From assembly GCA_023375675.1 (NCBI GenBank), contig JALQBC010000013.1, positions 248,001 through 312,000 on the forward strand: a DNA stretch of 64,000 nt, written 5' to 3'. Position numbers and translations under genes: made by a program. Below the pieces are notes generated by a model. That model worked only from the letters and a program-made list of their open reading frames with translations. It searched no databases and had not been told where the DNA came from. This stretch comes from Cytospora piceicola (taxonomy: Eukaryota > Ascomycota > Sordariomycetes > Diaporthales > Cytosporaceae). This document shows positions 35,602 through 46,800 of the stretch, piece after piece. Each line of letters starts with the position of its first letter. Position 1 is the first letter of the stretch.

Positions 35602-36818
35602 ATGGTCTCCCGATCGCATCTGCTGCTCCTGGCAGCGGCTCTATTCGGAACATCCCTCGCCACCGACGAGAAGGCCCCAGCGGCGACACCTTGCACAGCT
35701 TTATCGACTAGTGGGGGCTCTTTCTTCGACTTGCGACCAGATATCGCGGTCGCACCGACTAAAGATGGCAAGCATAAGAGCAGCAAGTCAGAAGACTACA
35801 CGGCAAGAGGCTATGACTATGGGTACAACTTCACACTGAACATATGCGACGCCGTCATCACACCACCAGAGAGGGTCGTGGGCATAGATGAGCCCCTGTT
35901 GAAGAACGTCAGCGCATACTACGAGAAGGATGGCAAGATATATTCACTAGGGTAGGCAAGCTCCGGCAGCCTTTGAGGAAAGAAGTGTGATCTTACTGAT
36001 AACTGCGGAACAGACAACAATCATCCACCCTGCAACCAAGAGGAAGCCAGCTCGTCCTCCAATACTCTGGCGGCTCACCATGTGGCTCGTCAGCCACTAA
36101 ACGAGGCGCGGTTCACGCAGGCGCAGCCTACAAATCCTACGACGACGATGATGACGACGCACCGACAGGGCAGACTGGCGGTAGCAACAGTGGAGCATAC
36201 AGCAGCTCGCTCGATACTGTGACAATACATGAGGACGATGCCGTGATGGTGCAGAAGGCTGAAGATTCGAGGCGGAAGTCTGCGACTTTCGCCTTCCGCT
36301 GCGACCGCGAAAGCGTTAACCCCGTTGCGACCGTATCCTTTGTCGGCGCCGATCCGGACGAGTGCGCATACCTGTTCGTCGTGCGTAGCCAGCATGCCTG
36401 CGCCACCGTCCAACCGTCCAAGCCTGGGAGTGTGGGGCCAGGAGGCGTCTTTGCCATTATCTTCTTCATTACTATCGCGGTCTACTTTGCTGGTGGTGTC
36501 TTTTACCAACGCACGGTCGCCAATGCGAGAGGCTGGAGACAGTTGCCGAATTATAGCCTTTGGGCTGGCATGTGGAATGTTATCTCGGTTAGTATTCTCC
36601 CCAAAGTGGCAGCTCAGCTTGAGGATGTTCTCTGTAGACTGACTTTGATATCATCACAGGACTTCTTCATCATCATGACATCCTCTTGCGCACGATTCCT
36701 TCCCAGCAGGAGGGGATACAGCTCACTTTCGATATCACCGAACGGGCGGGGCATGGGCCGGAGTAGAGAAGACGAGGATCGGTTGATCGGTCAATTGGAT
36801 GAAGAGTGGGACGACTGA
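35602..36818 (+). CDS. atg27: Atg27-type autophagy membrane protein
   Basis: Type I membrane protein of the Golgi, endosome and autophagosome-forming sites that helps Atg9 traffic in autophagy and the Cvt pathway. Exons 35602..35951, 36014..36587 and 36660..36818, giving 360 aa; introns of 62 and 72 bp. A signal peptide (MVSRSHLLLLAAALFG) is followed by a lumenal mannose-6-phosphate-receptor-like domain with the expected Cys spread (CTALST, NICDAVITP, SPCGSS, FRCDRE, ECAYLF, QHAC). It includes a lumenal run of Asp (YKSYDDDDDD). The transmembrane helix is at about 260-283 (GGVFAIIFFITIAVYFAGG). The cytosolic tail has WNVIS..DFFIIMTSSCARFLP, and YSSL fits a YxxPhi sorting signal. The tail ends in acidic LDEEWDD. 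Confidence 0.88.
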
Positions 36819-37022
36819 TTCAGACATTCACGGTGCGAGCGCATCCAGACGTGGTCCGGACATTATAGAAATATAGGGCAAACCAAGTTTGGCTTTCAAA
36901 GCATCACGGGCTGATCGGGGTCAGGCGTTCATCGATTGGAATGGTACGGCGCCATCTTTCCATTTTTGAGCTTACTGCAAAACACAGAAAGATCTTTCCA
37001 TCATGCTACCTGTGTTCCGTTG

Positions 37023-39143
37023 TCAGAACACCTTGAACTCCACCAACCTCACTTGTGTTCCAGCTTGTGGCACGAAAACTAGCCGAACGGCCTCTGTCGT
37101 TGTGGCGCTCCATTTAACATTAGTGATGCCATTTGCGACAGGCTCATCCGCATTTGAAGTCGACACATTCGCCCACCCACCATTCCCATCGGCAGCTTCG
37201 ATGAAGTAAGTCGCCGGCACTGCGAATGTCCCACTTTCCTTGGCATAGGTTCCATCCGAATATGTGTAGAACCCAGCCTGGTCGCCTTCGTAAAACGCAA
37301 TTTCGGCTCGGCTGATGTCGGTGCCGTTGCCGAAGTCGACCGAGAACCACTGCGAAGCCGTTCCATCACCCACGGCACTATCATATCCGTTCACGATCTC
37401 GCCCCAGAACCATACACGCCCGTCGATCGCATCGTGGATCTGCTCGGCATTTGCGCTGGCAGCAGAGGAGTTACCGACGGGGTACGTGCTGGATTCCTGT
37501 AGCTGGATGGACTTGGCTATCGGCCTGTCGACGGCGGGCGGCTCCGCGGACGAGATGGCGGTGACGAGGCGGGTGAGCGTGGCGGACGAGTTCACTCGCG
37601 CGCCGTCAACCTCCACAACCAGGCCGGCGTCGCCGCCGAAGTGCGAGCCGTCGACGTCCCACTGCACGCTGACGTCGTGTCCGTGGTAGAGCACGTTGTC
37701 CACGCGGAACCACGGGATGCTGTCGTCCACGAGCGGGTTCACTTCGAGGTAGCCGTCCTGTCTTGGTCGGATCCCCACCAAGCCAGAGAGGACCAGGTCG
37801 ATGAAGCCCGAGTGGAAATAATGCGGGCTCCGTGCCAGCCCGACCAGCACGGTCCCGTTGTCGGGGTAGTAATCCTCCTCAATGTTCAACACGCCGCCGT
37901 CATAATGCAACTGCGCATAGAGCCGCAGTAGGTCGACATAATCAGCATTGGTCACGACGTCCTGCTCGTAGTGGTCAAGCAGGTTGGCCATCCCGCCCAG
38001 CGCCTGCGTCGTCTGGAACGGCCAGATCGGCCCGTTCCACTGACACTCCGGCCGCCCGGACACGGAGTCATACCTGTACTGCCGCATGTAGTACTCGTAG
38101 CTCGGCTCGGCCGTCCTCAGGCCGTAGGCGCTGCGCAGCTGGTCCGTGTCCAGGGCGTGCGCCCACGCCGCGCTGTAGTCGACGCCGGAGGACGGCGGGA
38201 CCACGTCGAAGTTCCAGGGCACCAGCCCGACGAGCTCCCGGCCCCGGATGAAATCCCAGTACGTGACGTACTCGTTGGTCACCTGGTGCCGGTCGATGAA
38301 GTGCTCGAACGTGCTGTTCCACAGGCTCGCCGTGAAGTTCGACCGGATGGCCTCCGCGCGCGAGGTGTACAGGGCCTCTGTGGCGGAATCGCCGGTCAGG
38401 GCCGCAAGGTTGGCAATCGCCCTGGCGTTGGCGTACATGTAGCTGTTGATGCTAGGCCGGAAGGCCTCCCCGCCCGTGAACCCGTCCAGCCCGCCACTCG
38501 CATCGATGCTGCTGATGGTGTACTCGGTCGCGTCGGCCAGCGGTTCCACCCAGTACAGCCCCTTGGAGTCGTCGAAGTGGTCATACCACTGCTCATAGAT
38601 AGCCGCCATGGCGCCCAGGTGCTGACTGACCCCGCCCAGGTCCCCGTCCACGAGGAACACCCGCCACGCGGCGTCGGCGATGGCCTCGCTGAAGTGCCTG
38701 TCGTTGCCGTACGTCGCCGTCTCGTCGTGGTACGCATACATGAAGTCGACGTAGTCGTGCGCGAAGCGCCTGTCGCGCGACCACCGGCCCTCGCCCAGGT
38801 GGAACCCCGTGGCGTCGTTGAGCGAGGCGAACGGGGAGAGCTGCCACCCGACGTCGTCGATGAACTCGGTCGAGATGTAGCCCAGCGGGCCGAGGTCCCG
38901 CTGGTGCGCGCGGAAGACGGCCCAGCGGTAGTAGTAGACGTCCGTGAGCTGCGCGTCGCTGGACTGGAAGAGGGGGATGCGCGGGGCGTACCAGGCGCTG
39001 TCGTTCTGGAAGTAGGTGGTGCATATTTCTGTGGCATTGAGGGCTGGGGTTTGTGCTTGGGTCTGGGCTGAGGCGGGCGTGGTGAAGGGGAGGTGGAGGA
39101 GGAGGAGGGTAGTGAGCATGGGTGAGAAGTTGAGGGGACCCAT
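37023..39143 (-). CDS. Secreted MGH1-like six-hairpin glycoside hydrolase with C-terminal discoidin-like domain
   Basis: One open frame of 706 aa, no intron. A signal peptide (MGPLNFSPMLTTLLLLHL) leads into an (alpha/alpha)6 barrel of the mannosylglycerate-hydrolase-like (MGH1/GH63-related) type. Motifs seen include VYYYRWAVFRAHQRDLG, FIDDVGWQLSPFA, QWNGPIWPFQTTQALGG and LNIEEDYYPDNGT. A galactose-binding-like (F5/8 type C) domain fills about residues 555-706 (IHDAIDGRVWFWGEIVN, WFSVDFGNGTDISRAEI). Substrate unknown; related fungal proteins are often listed only as glycoside hydrolases. A TATA-like box (39253-39262) lies about 110 bp upstream. Nearby GH79 and GH3 genes make this a carbohydrate-active neighbourhood. 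Confidence 0.85.
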   Translation of the reverse strand: MGPLNFSPMLTTLLLLHLPFTTPASAQTQAQTPALNATEICTTYFQNDSAWYAPRIPLFQSSDAQLTDVYYYRWAVFRAHQRDLGPLGYISTEFIDDVGWQLSPFASLNDATGFHLGEGRWSRDRRFAHDYVDFMYAYHDETATYGNDRHFSEAIADAAWRVFLVDGDLGGVSQHLGAMAAIYEQWYDHFDDSKGLYWVEPLADATEYTISSIDASGGLDGFTGGEAFRPSINSYMYANARAIANLAALTGDSATEALYTSRAEAIRSNFTASLWNSTFEHFIDRHQVTNEYVTYWDFIRGRELVGLVPWNFDVVPPSSGVDYSAAWAHALDTDQLRSAYGLRTAEPSYEYYMRQYRYDSVSGRPECQWNGPIWPFQTTQALGGMANLLDHYEQDVVTNADYVDLLRLYAQLHYDGGVLNIEEDYYPDNGTVLVGLARSPHYFHSGFIDLVLSGLVGIRPRQDGYLEVNPLVDDSIPWFRVDNVLYHGHDVSVQWDVDGSHFGGDAGLVVEVDGARVNSSATLTRLVTAISSAEPPAVDRPIAKSIQLQESSTYPVGNSSAASANAEQIHDAIDGRVWFWGEIVNGYDSAVGDGTASQWFSVDFGNGTDISRAEIAFYEGDQAGFYTYSDGTYAKESGTFAVPATYFIEAADGNGGWANVSTSNADEPVANGITNVKWSATTTEAVRLVFVPQAGTQVRLVEFKVF

Positions 39144-40429
39144 TGTGGCGGCTTGACGATTGGGAGATCGTCTGGGGAGCTATAGATGCCCGTGGGAGAC
39201 GACGGTAGAGTTAGAGGCATGGTTTGTGATCAGATGCAGTAGAGATGAGCTGCATATATATGCTGATATGTTACAGAAAGAAGGGGGCGGTCTCCTGTAA
39301 ACTGTCGCCAGTTTCATCGCTTACATGGTTCTCCTCGTGGACCCATATTTACGAAGTACATACATACGTACAGGACGGTGCAGTCTTCAATATATTGACG
39401 GACATCACGATACAGCACCGCCAGTAACCCCGGAAGGATCCAATGCCTATTTCAATCATGGAGTTTACGCGATGGTAGGATTTGTGGCGGTCCGACTAGG
39501 ACGACCATGCTCCATGCAAGCATTTAGGGAAGTCTGGGGAGATTATGCCCCAGCCATTGGTGCGCCTGTCGTTTGGTGTTACAGGTCGAGGTCACTTGAT
39601 CACGCAGTCGCTGTTAGTCTAAATGGCACTACCAAACTGGTAGATAGTTCAAATGTTAATCAATGAGGTGTAGATTCTAATCGGCTGGTGTGATTATCCC
39701 CTGGAAAAGAACTACATATGCCCACCAGCTAGCGATGTAAATCATGTTATCAGGGGGCCCCGGAAGCAAGCCCCCGGCCCAAGGTGCCCAGGTGCCCTCC
39801 ATATACACCGAGATACTCGTCTCACCAACCAAGTTTCTGCATCATCGTGGTCTCGATATATATTCCCACCAATTGTATTGGCGGAAGAACTCAAGACTTT
39901 TTCCGCAGTCAAAATATCTCTCGACTGGTGGATATCGCCCATCATCTTGCACCTGTGTTGAGCCCTCACTAACCCTACCAGTACCCTATGAACTTCAAAG
40001 CTTCACCTGGTGAAGTACTTATAACCCCTGGTGTCATCTGCTCCCTGTAGATGGTTTTGGCTTCCTCTTTCTCTTCACTTTCCTTCTTCTTTCCTATCTT
40101 TGCAACTATGAACAGCAACAGCGGGAGATACTGCGAATAATGAACATTCTCAAATGTGTGTGCATGTGTGCGTACAGTATATTTACAGCCAAATGCGATT
40201 TATTTCAGATACGCTGTCTTCATGAGAACGAACGTATCTTGTTAGTCGTATATTTCTATGCCTTCCGTTAGGAAGGTTGATGTTTGTTTTACAAGGCGGG
40301 CGAGCATAATAGAAAATTGTTACCCTTGAGATGTGTGCCACCTGTTTTTGATTCTGATTGGCTCTGAATTACAATCATGCTGATTCGCTATAGTACCCGT
40401 CTAGAGGATCTAATTGGCTGTGAAAAGCA
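39144..40429. other. Intergenic: upstream of the MGH1-like gene, up to the RIP-block edge
   Basis: Contains the glycosidase promoter, then DNA of normal composition without a supported gene. Frame 39325-39666 has no domain. Composition shifts to AT-rich, CpA-poor near 40,430. A 6-bp-stem palindrome (CCTTCC-GTTA-GGAAGG) lies at 40261-40276. Confidence 0.5.
39253..39262 (-). promoter_or_regulatory. TATA-like box of the MGH1-like glycosidase gene
   Basis: CATATATATG (self-complementary) about 110 bp upstream of the ATG at 39143. Confidence 0.4.
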
Positions 40430-40552
40430 GTGATTTTAGCCGTCGAACGGCTAAGAGAACTAGAGATTATAAGGCCTTTTAATGCCTGCCGGAAGACTTA
40501 CAGTCACTTTAAGGCCTAGATAAGGTCGGACCTACGATAAGGCTTACGATTA

Positions 40553-40985
40553 GGTTCGAACTAAGATGCACGCCTGAGTTTTAATCCGATTAAAAAGCAG
40601 TTACCTAAATCTGAATCTGTAGAAAAAGGGCTATTAAACGGTATATTTAATTAAATCGTAGCCTTTAAGGTAGGCTTAGTATTAAAGCTAATAGTTCTAA
40701 TTCTGTAAGTTCTTAAGGTTCTTAACCCGAACCCTAGCCTTTCCCTTTCTCTTTACTTACCTAGGCCTTTAGGTTTATACTAAGATGTACGCTCGAGTTT
40801 TAATCCGTTTAAATAAAACTAACCTAAATCTAAATCTGTAGAAAAAGGGCTATTAAACGGTATATTCGATTAAATCGTAGCCCTTAAGGTAGGCTTACTA
40901 TTAAAGCTAATAGTTTTAATTCTGTAAGTTCTTAAGGTTCTTAACCTAAACCCTAGCCTTTCCCTTTCTCTTTACTTACCTAGGG
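40553..40985. repeat. 219-bp tandem duplication, two copies
   Basis: The unit starts at GGTTCGAACTAAGATG (40553) and again at GGTTTATACTAAGATG (40772). Long identical stretches are shared (for example GTAGAAAAAGGGCTATTAAA and AGCCTTTCCCTTTCTCTTTA). Differences are largely C/T or G/A, as expected after RIP. Confidence 0.93.
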
Positions 40986-41007
40986 TTATATAAGCTTTTA
41001 AATTCGA

Positions 41008-42476
41008 ATTAAGTTAATAAGTAAGTAAGTAGGTACGTAAGTAAATTAGCTAGTAAGTTAATTAGTAAATTAGCTATTAAATTAGCTATTAAATTAGCTA
41101 GTAAAGTAGCTTAAAATTTTAGTTATTTAATTATTAAGTAAGTAAGTAAGTAACTAAGTAGGTTAGTTAGTAAATAAAGTAAGTAAGTAAGTAAGTAAGT
41201 AAGTAGTTAAGTAGGTAAGTAAGTAAGTAAGTAGGTAAGTAAGTAAATTAGCTAGTAAGTTAGCTAGTAAGTTAGCTAGTAAATTAGCTAGTAAGTTAGC
41301 TAGTAAATTAGCTAGTAAATTAGTAAGTAGATTAACTAGTAAAGTAGTTAGTAAAATAGCTAGTAATTTAGTTATTTAATTATTAAGTAAGTAAATTAGT
41401 AAGTAAGTAGGTTAGTTAGTAAATAAAGTAAATAAGTAAGTAAGTAAGTTAGCTATTAAGTTAGCTAGTAAGTTAGCTAGTTAATTATTAAGTAATTAAG
41501 TAAGTAAGTAACTAAGTAAGTAAGTAAGTAAGTAGGTAAGTAGGTAGGTAAGTAAGTAGGTAGGTAGGTAAGTAGGTAGGTAGGTAAGTAAGTAAGTTAG
41601 CTAGTAAGTTAGCTAATAAAGTTAGCTAGTTAGTTATTAAGTAAGTAAGTATGTAAGTAAGTACATTAGCTAATATATTAGCTAGTTAGTTATTAAGTAA
41701 TAAGTAAGTAAGTAAATAAGTAAGTAAATAAGTAAGTAAATAAGTAAGTAAATAAGTAAGTTAATAAGTAAAGTAGCTAGTAAGTTAGTTAGTTAGTTAG
41801 CTAGTAAGTTAGCTAGTAAGTTAGCTAGTAAGTAAATTAGCTATTAAGTAAGTTAATATATAAGTAAGTAGGTAGGTAAGTAAGTAAGTAAGTAGGTAGG
41901 TAAGTAAGTAAATAAGTAAGTAAGTAAATAAGTAAGTAGGTTAGTAAGTTAGCTAGTTAGTTAGCTAGCTAATTATAAAGTAATTAAGTAAGTAAGTAAG
42001 TAAGTAGGTAGGTAAGTTAGTTAGTAAGTTAGTTAGTAAGTTAGTTAGTAAGTAAATTCGCTATTAAATAAGTAAGTAAGTAAGTAAGTAAGTAAGTTAG
42101 TTAGTTAGTTATTTAATAACTAAGCTATTAAATATATAAATAAGTAAATAGGTAAGTAAAGAAGTAAGTAGATAAATAATTAAGTTAGCTAGTAAATTAA
42201 ATATTAACTTAATTAGTAAATAAGTAAATAAGTAAGTAGATAACTAAGTAAGTAGATATATAAGTAGGTTAGCTAATATATTAGCTTATAAGGTAGCTAG
42301 TTAGTTAGTTAGTTAATTATTAAGTAAGTAACTAAGTAAGTTAATTAATATATTAGCTAGTAAAGTAGCTAGTAAGTTAGCTAGTTAGCTATTAACTAAG
42401 TAAGTAAGTAAGTAAGTAAGTCGGTTAGTAAGTTAGTATGTTAGCTAGTAAGTAAATTCGCTATTAAATAAGTAAA

Positions 42477-42516
<40 letters not shown>

Positions 42517-42524
42517 TAAGTAAA

Positions 42525-42564
<40 letters not shown>

Positions 42565-43315
42565 TAAGTAAATAAGTAAGTAAGTAAGTAAGTAAGTAGG
42601 TTAGTAAGTTAGCTAGTAAGTAAATTTGCTATTAAATAAGTAAATAAGTAAATAAGTAAGTTAGCTAGTAAGTAAATTCGCTATTAAATATGTAAATAAG
42701 TAAGTAAGTAAGTAAGTAGGTAGGTAAGTAAGTAAATAAATAAGTAAGTAAGTAAGTTAGTTACTTAATAACTAAGCTATTAAATATATAAATAAGTAAA
42801 TAGGTAGGTAGGTAAGTAAGTAAGTAAGTTACTTTATAAGTTAGTTAGTAAGTTAGCTAGTAAGTAACTTTACTATTAAATAAGTAAATAAGTAATTAAA
42901 TAAGTAAGTAAGTAAGTAGGTAGGTAGGTAAGTAAGTACGTAAGTAAGTAGGCTAGTTCGCTATTAAGTAAGTTAATAAGTAAGTAAGTAAATAAGTAAG
43001 TAAGTTAGTTAGTTAGTAAGTTAATTAATAAGTTAGCTAGTAAGTTAGTAAGTAAGTAAGTAAGTTAATAAGTAAGTAAGTAGGCTAGCTAGTAAATTAG
43101 CTATTAAATTAACTAATAAGTAAGTAAATAAATAAGTAAGTAAGTAAGTAAGTAGGTAATTAAGTAAGTAGGTAAATAAGTAGGTTAGCTAATATATTAG
43201 CTATTAAAGTAGCTAGTAAGCTAGTTACTTAGTTAATAAGTAAGTAAGTTAGTAAGTAAGTAAGTAAATATATAAATTAGCTAATAAAGTAGTTAGTTAT
43301 AAAGTAAACAAATAA
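41008..43315. repeat. 2.3-kb tetranucleotide field (TAAG / TTAGCTAG)
   Basis: Almost the whole stretch is built of TAAG and AGTAAGTA-type units mixed with TAGC/TTAGCTAG and TAAATAAG variants. CpA and TpG are nearly absent. No gene lies in it. Confidence 0.96.
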
Positions 43316-43321
43316 ATATTT

Positions 43322-43403
43322 CGCCGCTTAAGGCTGCGGAGGAGACGATAGAGTAACGCCCGAAGGGCGTTACTCTATCGTCTCCTCCGCAGCCTAAGCG
43401 GCG
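43322..43403. repeat. GC-rich near-perfect hairpin (40/39-nt arms, 3-nt loop)
   Basis: The left arm 43322-43361 pairs with 43365-43403; the loop is GAA (43362-43364). The only flaw is one extra A in the left arm (CTTAAGG against the complement of CCTAAG). It is much richer in G+C than the DNA to its left and keeps CpA/TpG-type sites. Confidence 0.97.
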
Positions 43404-43796
43404 TATCTAACTATCTAACTAAATACTTATTAAATTTCCGATCCTTCCTAACGGAAGGCCTTCTCGGCAGGCGGTCCTACCGCCGTTCCCCAGTTCATTA
43501 TTATTCATGCTATTACCCCTTTGGCTTCATTACAGACAAGCTGTTAATGATGTCAGGAGACTCTACTCACATAGAGATTGTTTCTTGAGACGACCCTCGG
43601 GGAGAGACTGGTATGACACTAAAATCCAGGTTGCACCATTCGATGTTTGACAAGACGCAAACATCGCCTATACCTCCCAATTCAATCTTGTTCAACTGCC
43701 GTAGTTTCGTAGGATATCCGTCTCACAATATTTGGTTCAACATAAACAATTAAACAAATATAGGATATACTCACACGGCTTCCGTTGGCTAATCGT
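43404..43796. other. Short non-RIP interval between the hairpin and the TIR element
   Basis: About 390 bp of normal composition. If the TIR element is removed, this DNA joins the DUF2855 upstream region, so it is probably the old distal promoter of that gene. It contains CCTTCC-TAAC-GGAAGG (43443-43458). No gene. Confidence 0.5.
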
Positions 43797-43802
43797 ATTA
43801 CG

Positions 43803-46800
43803 TACGGTGTCCTATAGGGGTCTTAGGGATAACGGCCGTCGAGGGCACTTTTAACCTTTATTTATTTTTACTATAAACATACTACGTTAAATATATATTA
43901 CACCTACTTACCCGCGTTAGTTACTATACGCCTCGATATTAAGATTTCTAGCTTATAAAATTTTTATTTTTTAAAATATTCTTTAAACCGAATCTAATAA
44001 ACCTATTAACTTTTAACTTACGTTATCTTTATTTTATTTATCGTTAACTAAGGTAGATTAAGCTTTATTAGTATTAAGCTTTAATTACTTATACTATATA
44101 TATTTTACTACTTATTATTTTAAATTATTACTATTAAAAATCCTACCTTAACTAACCGCTATTATAAAAGCTAAAAAGCTAAAAAGCTTTAAATAAAAAG
44201 GTAAGCTTTTTTAATAACCGCTTAAAAAGCTAGAGAATTATAATATAAACGCTTAAATTATATCCTTTTAAATAAATAAGCTTTATTAAAGTAATATTCC
44301 TAAGGTTAAGTTTATCTACTTTTATTTTAAAGTACTTATTCTTAAGCTTATTTTTTACTTACTATTTAAAAATAACGTTTATTTACTATTAAGATATTTA
44401 ACGTATCTTTAAGCTTAAAGTCTTTTTTACTAAAAGATAAAAAGAAGAGCGAGTTATTATTAATATAAAGGATATATATTACTAAATAGCTTTAATATAC
44501 TATCTTCTTTTATCTGTTACTAATAATCGAGATATTTAAATCTTCGACTAAACCGATAATAAAGTAAATAAAAATACGTTTAAGCTATATATAATATATT
44601 AAAGTAATAAAGCTATAAAACTATTTATAAAGTATATAGTTTCTTATAATACGTAAGGATTTATAAATAATAGCTATACTTATTATTATTATAAGAGACG
44701 TAGAATATATTCTTATAAAGCCGGTATAATTACTATTTAAAGAAAATAAAAAAAACTAAAGCTAATTAAAATAAAATATTAAGCTAAATAAGCTATAGAT
44801 TTAAAGAAAAAAAAGATTAAGTTTACTAAATTTAGTAAAAAAACGTTTAAAAGCTTAAATATAAATAAAATTATAAAGTTTAAAAGACTTATTCGATAGG
44901 TTAAAGAGAAAAAGTAAAATAAAACGCTAATAAAGGTATTACTTATTAAAAAGTAAAAGACTAGATAAAATTATAATATAATAGAAGCTATAAATATAAA
45001 CGTTTAGTTATTTTATAAAAATCTAAATTTATAAAGTATATAATAAGCTAGATAAAGCTATTATAATATTATAATAAGTAATACGAAAGAAAAAGTATAA
45101 TTTTAGTATTTTTAATACTATTCTGTTATAATAAAGTTAAGTAAAATATTAAATATATTAGCTACTTATAACCTTTAATTAATAACCTTAATAGCTTTTA
45201 TTTAAGTCTAATTAATAGTAATTAAGCTTATTAAACTTTAATCTAACTTTATAAATAAAAAAACTTTAATAATATTAAAAAGCTAATAAGATAAATAGAT
45301 AATATTACCTTTATATTTACTTACTTAGTTTTTTTTTATTTTTTATATTTATATTTTACTTATTTTTAATAGTAAATATAGTTTTTTAAAAGGAAATAAA
45401 GATATATAAGGTTATAAGAAAGCTATATAAGAATATTAATAAGCTTTTCCTATACCTTAAGTATTACCTAATATACTTTAAGTACTTCTTAAAAAAGTTA
45501 CCTTACCTATTTTATCTTAAAACTATATAAAAAGCTAGCTATTAACTTATATTTAATTCTATATATATACTTACTAGCTTTTAACGTAATAATAGTAATT
45601 TCGTGTTTAGTTTATACGCCCTTTTAATACGATATACCTTAAATTATAGTACTTTTATATAACTTTAAGCCGGCGGTATAAAGGCCTGCTATACGAAGTA
45701 TTATATTACTTAAAAAGATAGCTTAAACTGTAAGCTACGTTAACGTATAATTACTATCTTTATTTACTTTTGCCTTTAAATTTCTATATATAAGCCGTTT
45801 AATAAAGTTAATAATATCGAAATTAAAAAGCTTATACGACTTAAACGGCTTTATACTATAAAAAATATTTATTTTATTATTAGTAAGTAGTTCTTAAATT
45901 ATTTCGAGCTTATTAAAGAAATCTAAAATATTATTAATATTAAAAAAAATAAGTTTAAAAGTTTAAAGTAATACCGGCTTATAAGTTAAATTATAATAAG
46001 TAATAAAGTAAAGTTTAAACGCCTTAAACTTAGTTAAAATAAGCTTATTATAATAAAACGTTTTTAGAAATACTACTTTAAAGATAATAATAAACTTAAA
46101 AAAGTCGGAAAGAAAAAGCCTGTTTTTATTAACTTAGTTATAAAAACAATAGATAAAAGCGTTATAGTAAAGGATAAGGCTAAAAACGTAATATAAAAAG
46201 AGGTAAAAAAGAAGAAAATATTATATAAGTAGGTAAAGCTTAAAAAAAAGTAAGCTAAAAAGTAAATAACTATTAAGAAAGAGTTACTACTTATTAAGTT
46301 TAAATAACGTATAGTTAGTTTAACCCCGGTATTATTAAATAAAAAGCTAAAGGTAGAAAAAGACTTAAGCTTTATAAGTATTACTTCGGCTATTTTTAAT
46401 AAATTAAAAAGTAACTAAAACCGAAAGAGGGTTAATAATAACAACTAAAAAAAATATAAGCTTAATAAATAAAAAGTTATAGTAAAAGTAGTTAATATTT
46501 ATAATATAAACAGATACTTTAAAGCTAAACTATAAACTTATAAACGATATAGTTAATATAGTTAAAGTATATAACTTAATTTAAATTAAAAGTAAAAAGA
46601 TAGAGATAAAGCTAAAGTAAACGCTTATATATAATAATAATAAGTAATAAAAAGAGATATTTAAAGTTATAGTAAAAAAAAAAGGAAGTAATAAAATACT
46701 AAAGGAAAACGTAAAGATAGTAAAGGTTAAAAATAATAAAGATATAAACGTTATCTTTAATACCGAAGTATTAAAAAAAAAGGGGAAAGTAACTTATAGC

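Noticed and set aside
37971..39071. 366-codon plus-strand frame opposite the MGH1-like gene
   Set aside because: Antisense shadow of a GC-rich coding exon with an Arg/Val/Pro-rich product and no domain; the minus strand has a full signal peptide and family motifs.
43826..43836. TAGGGATAAC in both TIRs, identical to the core of a known homing endonuclease site (I-SceI)
   Set aside because: Only the first ten bases agree; the rest of the site differs and no homing endonuclease gene is visible, so it is treated as chance.
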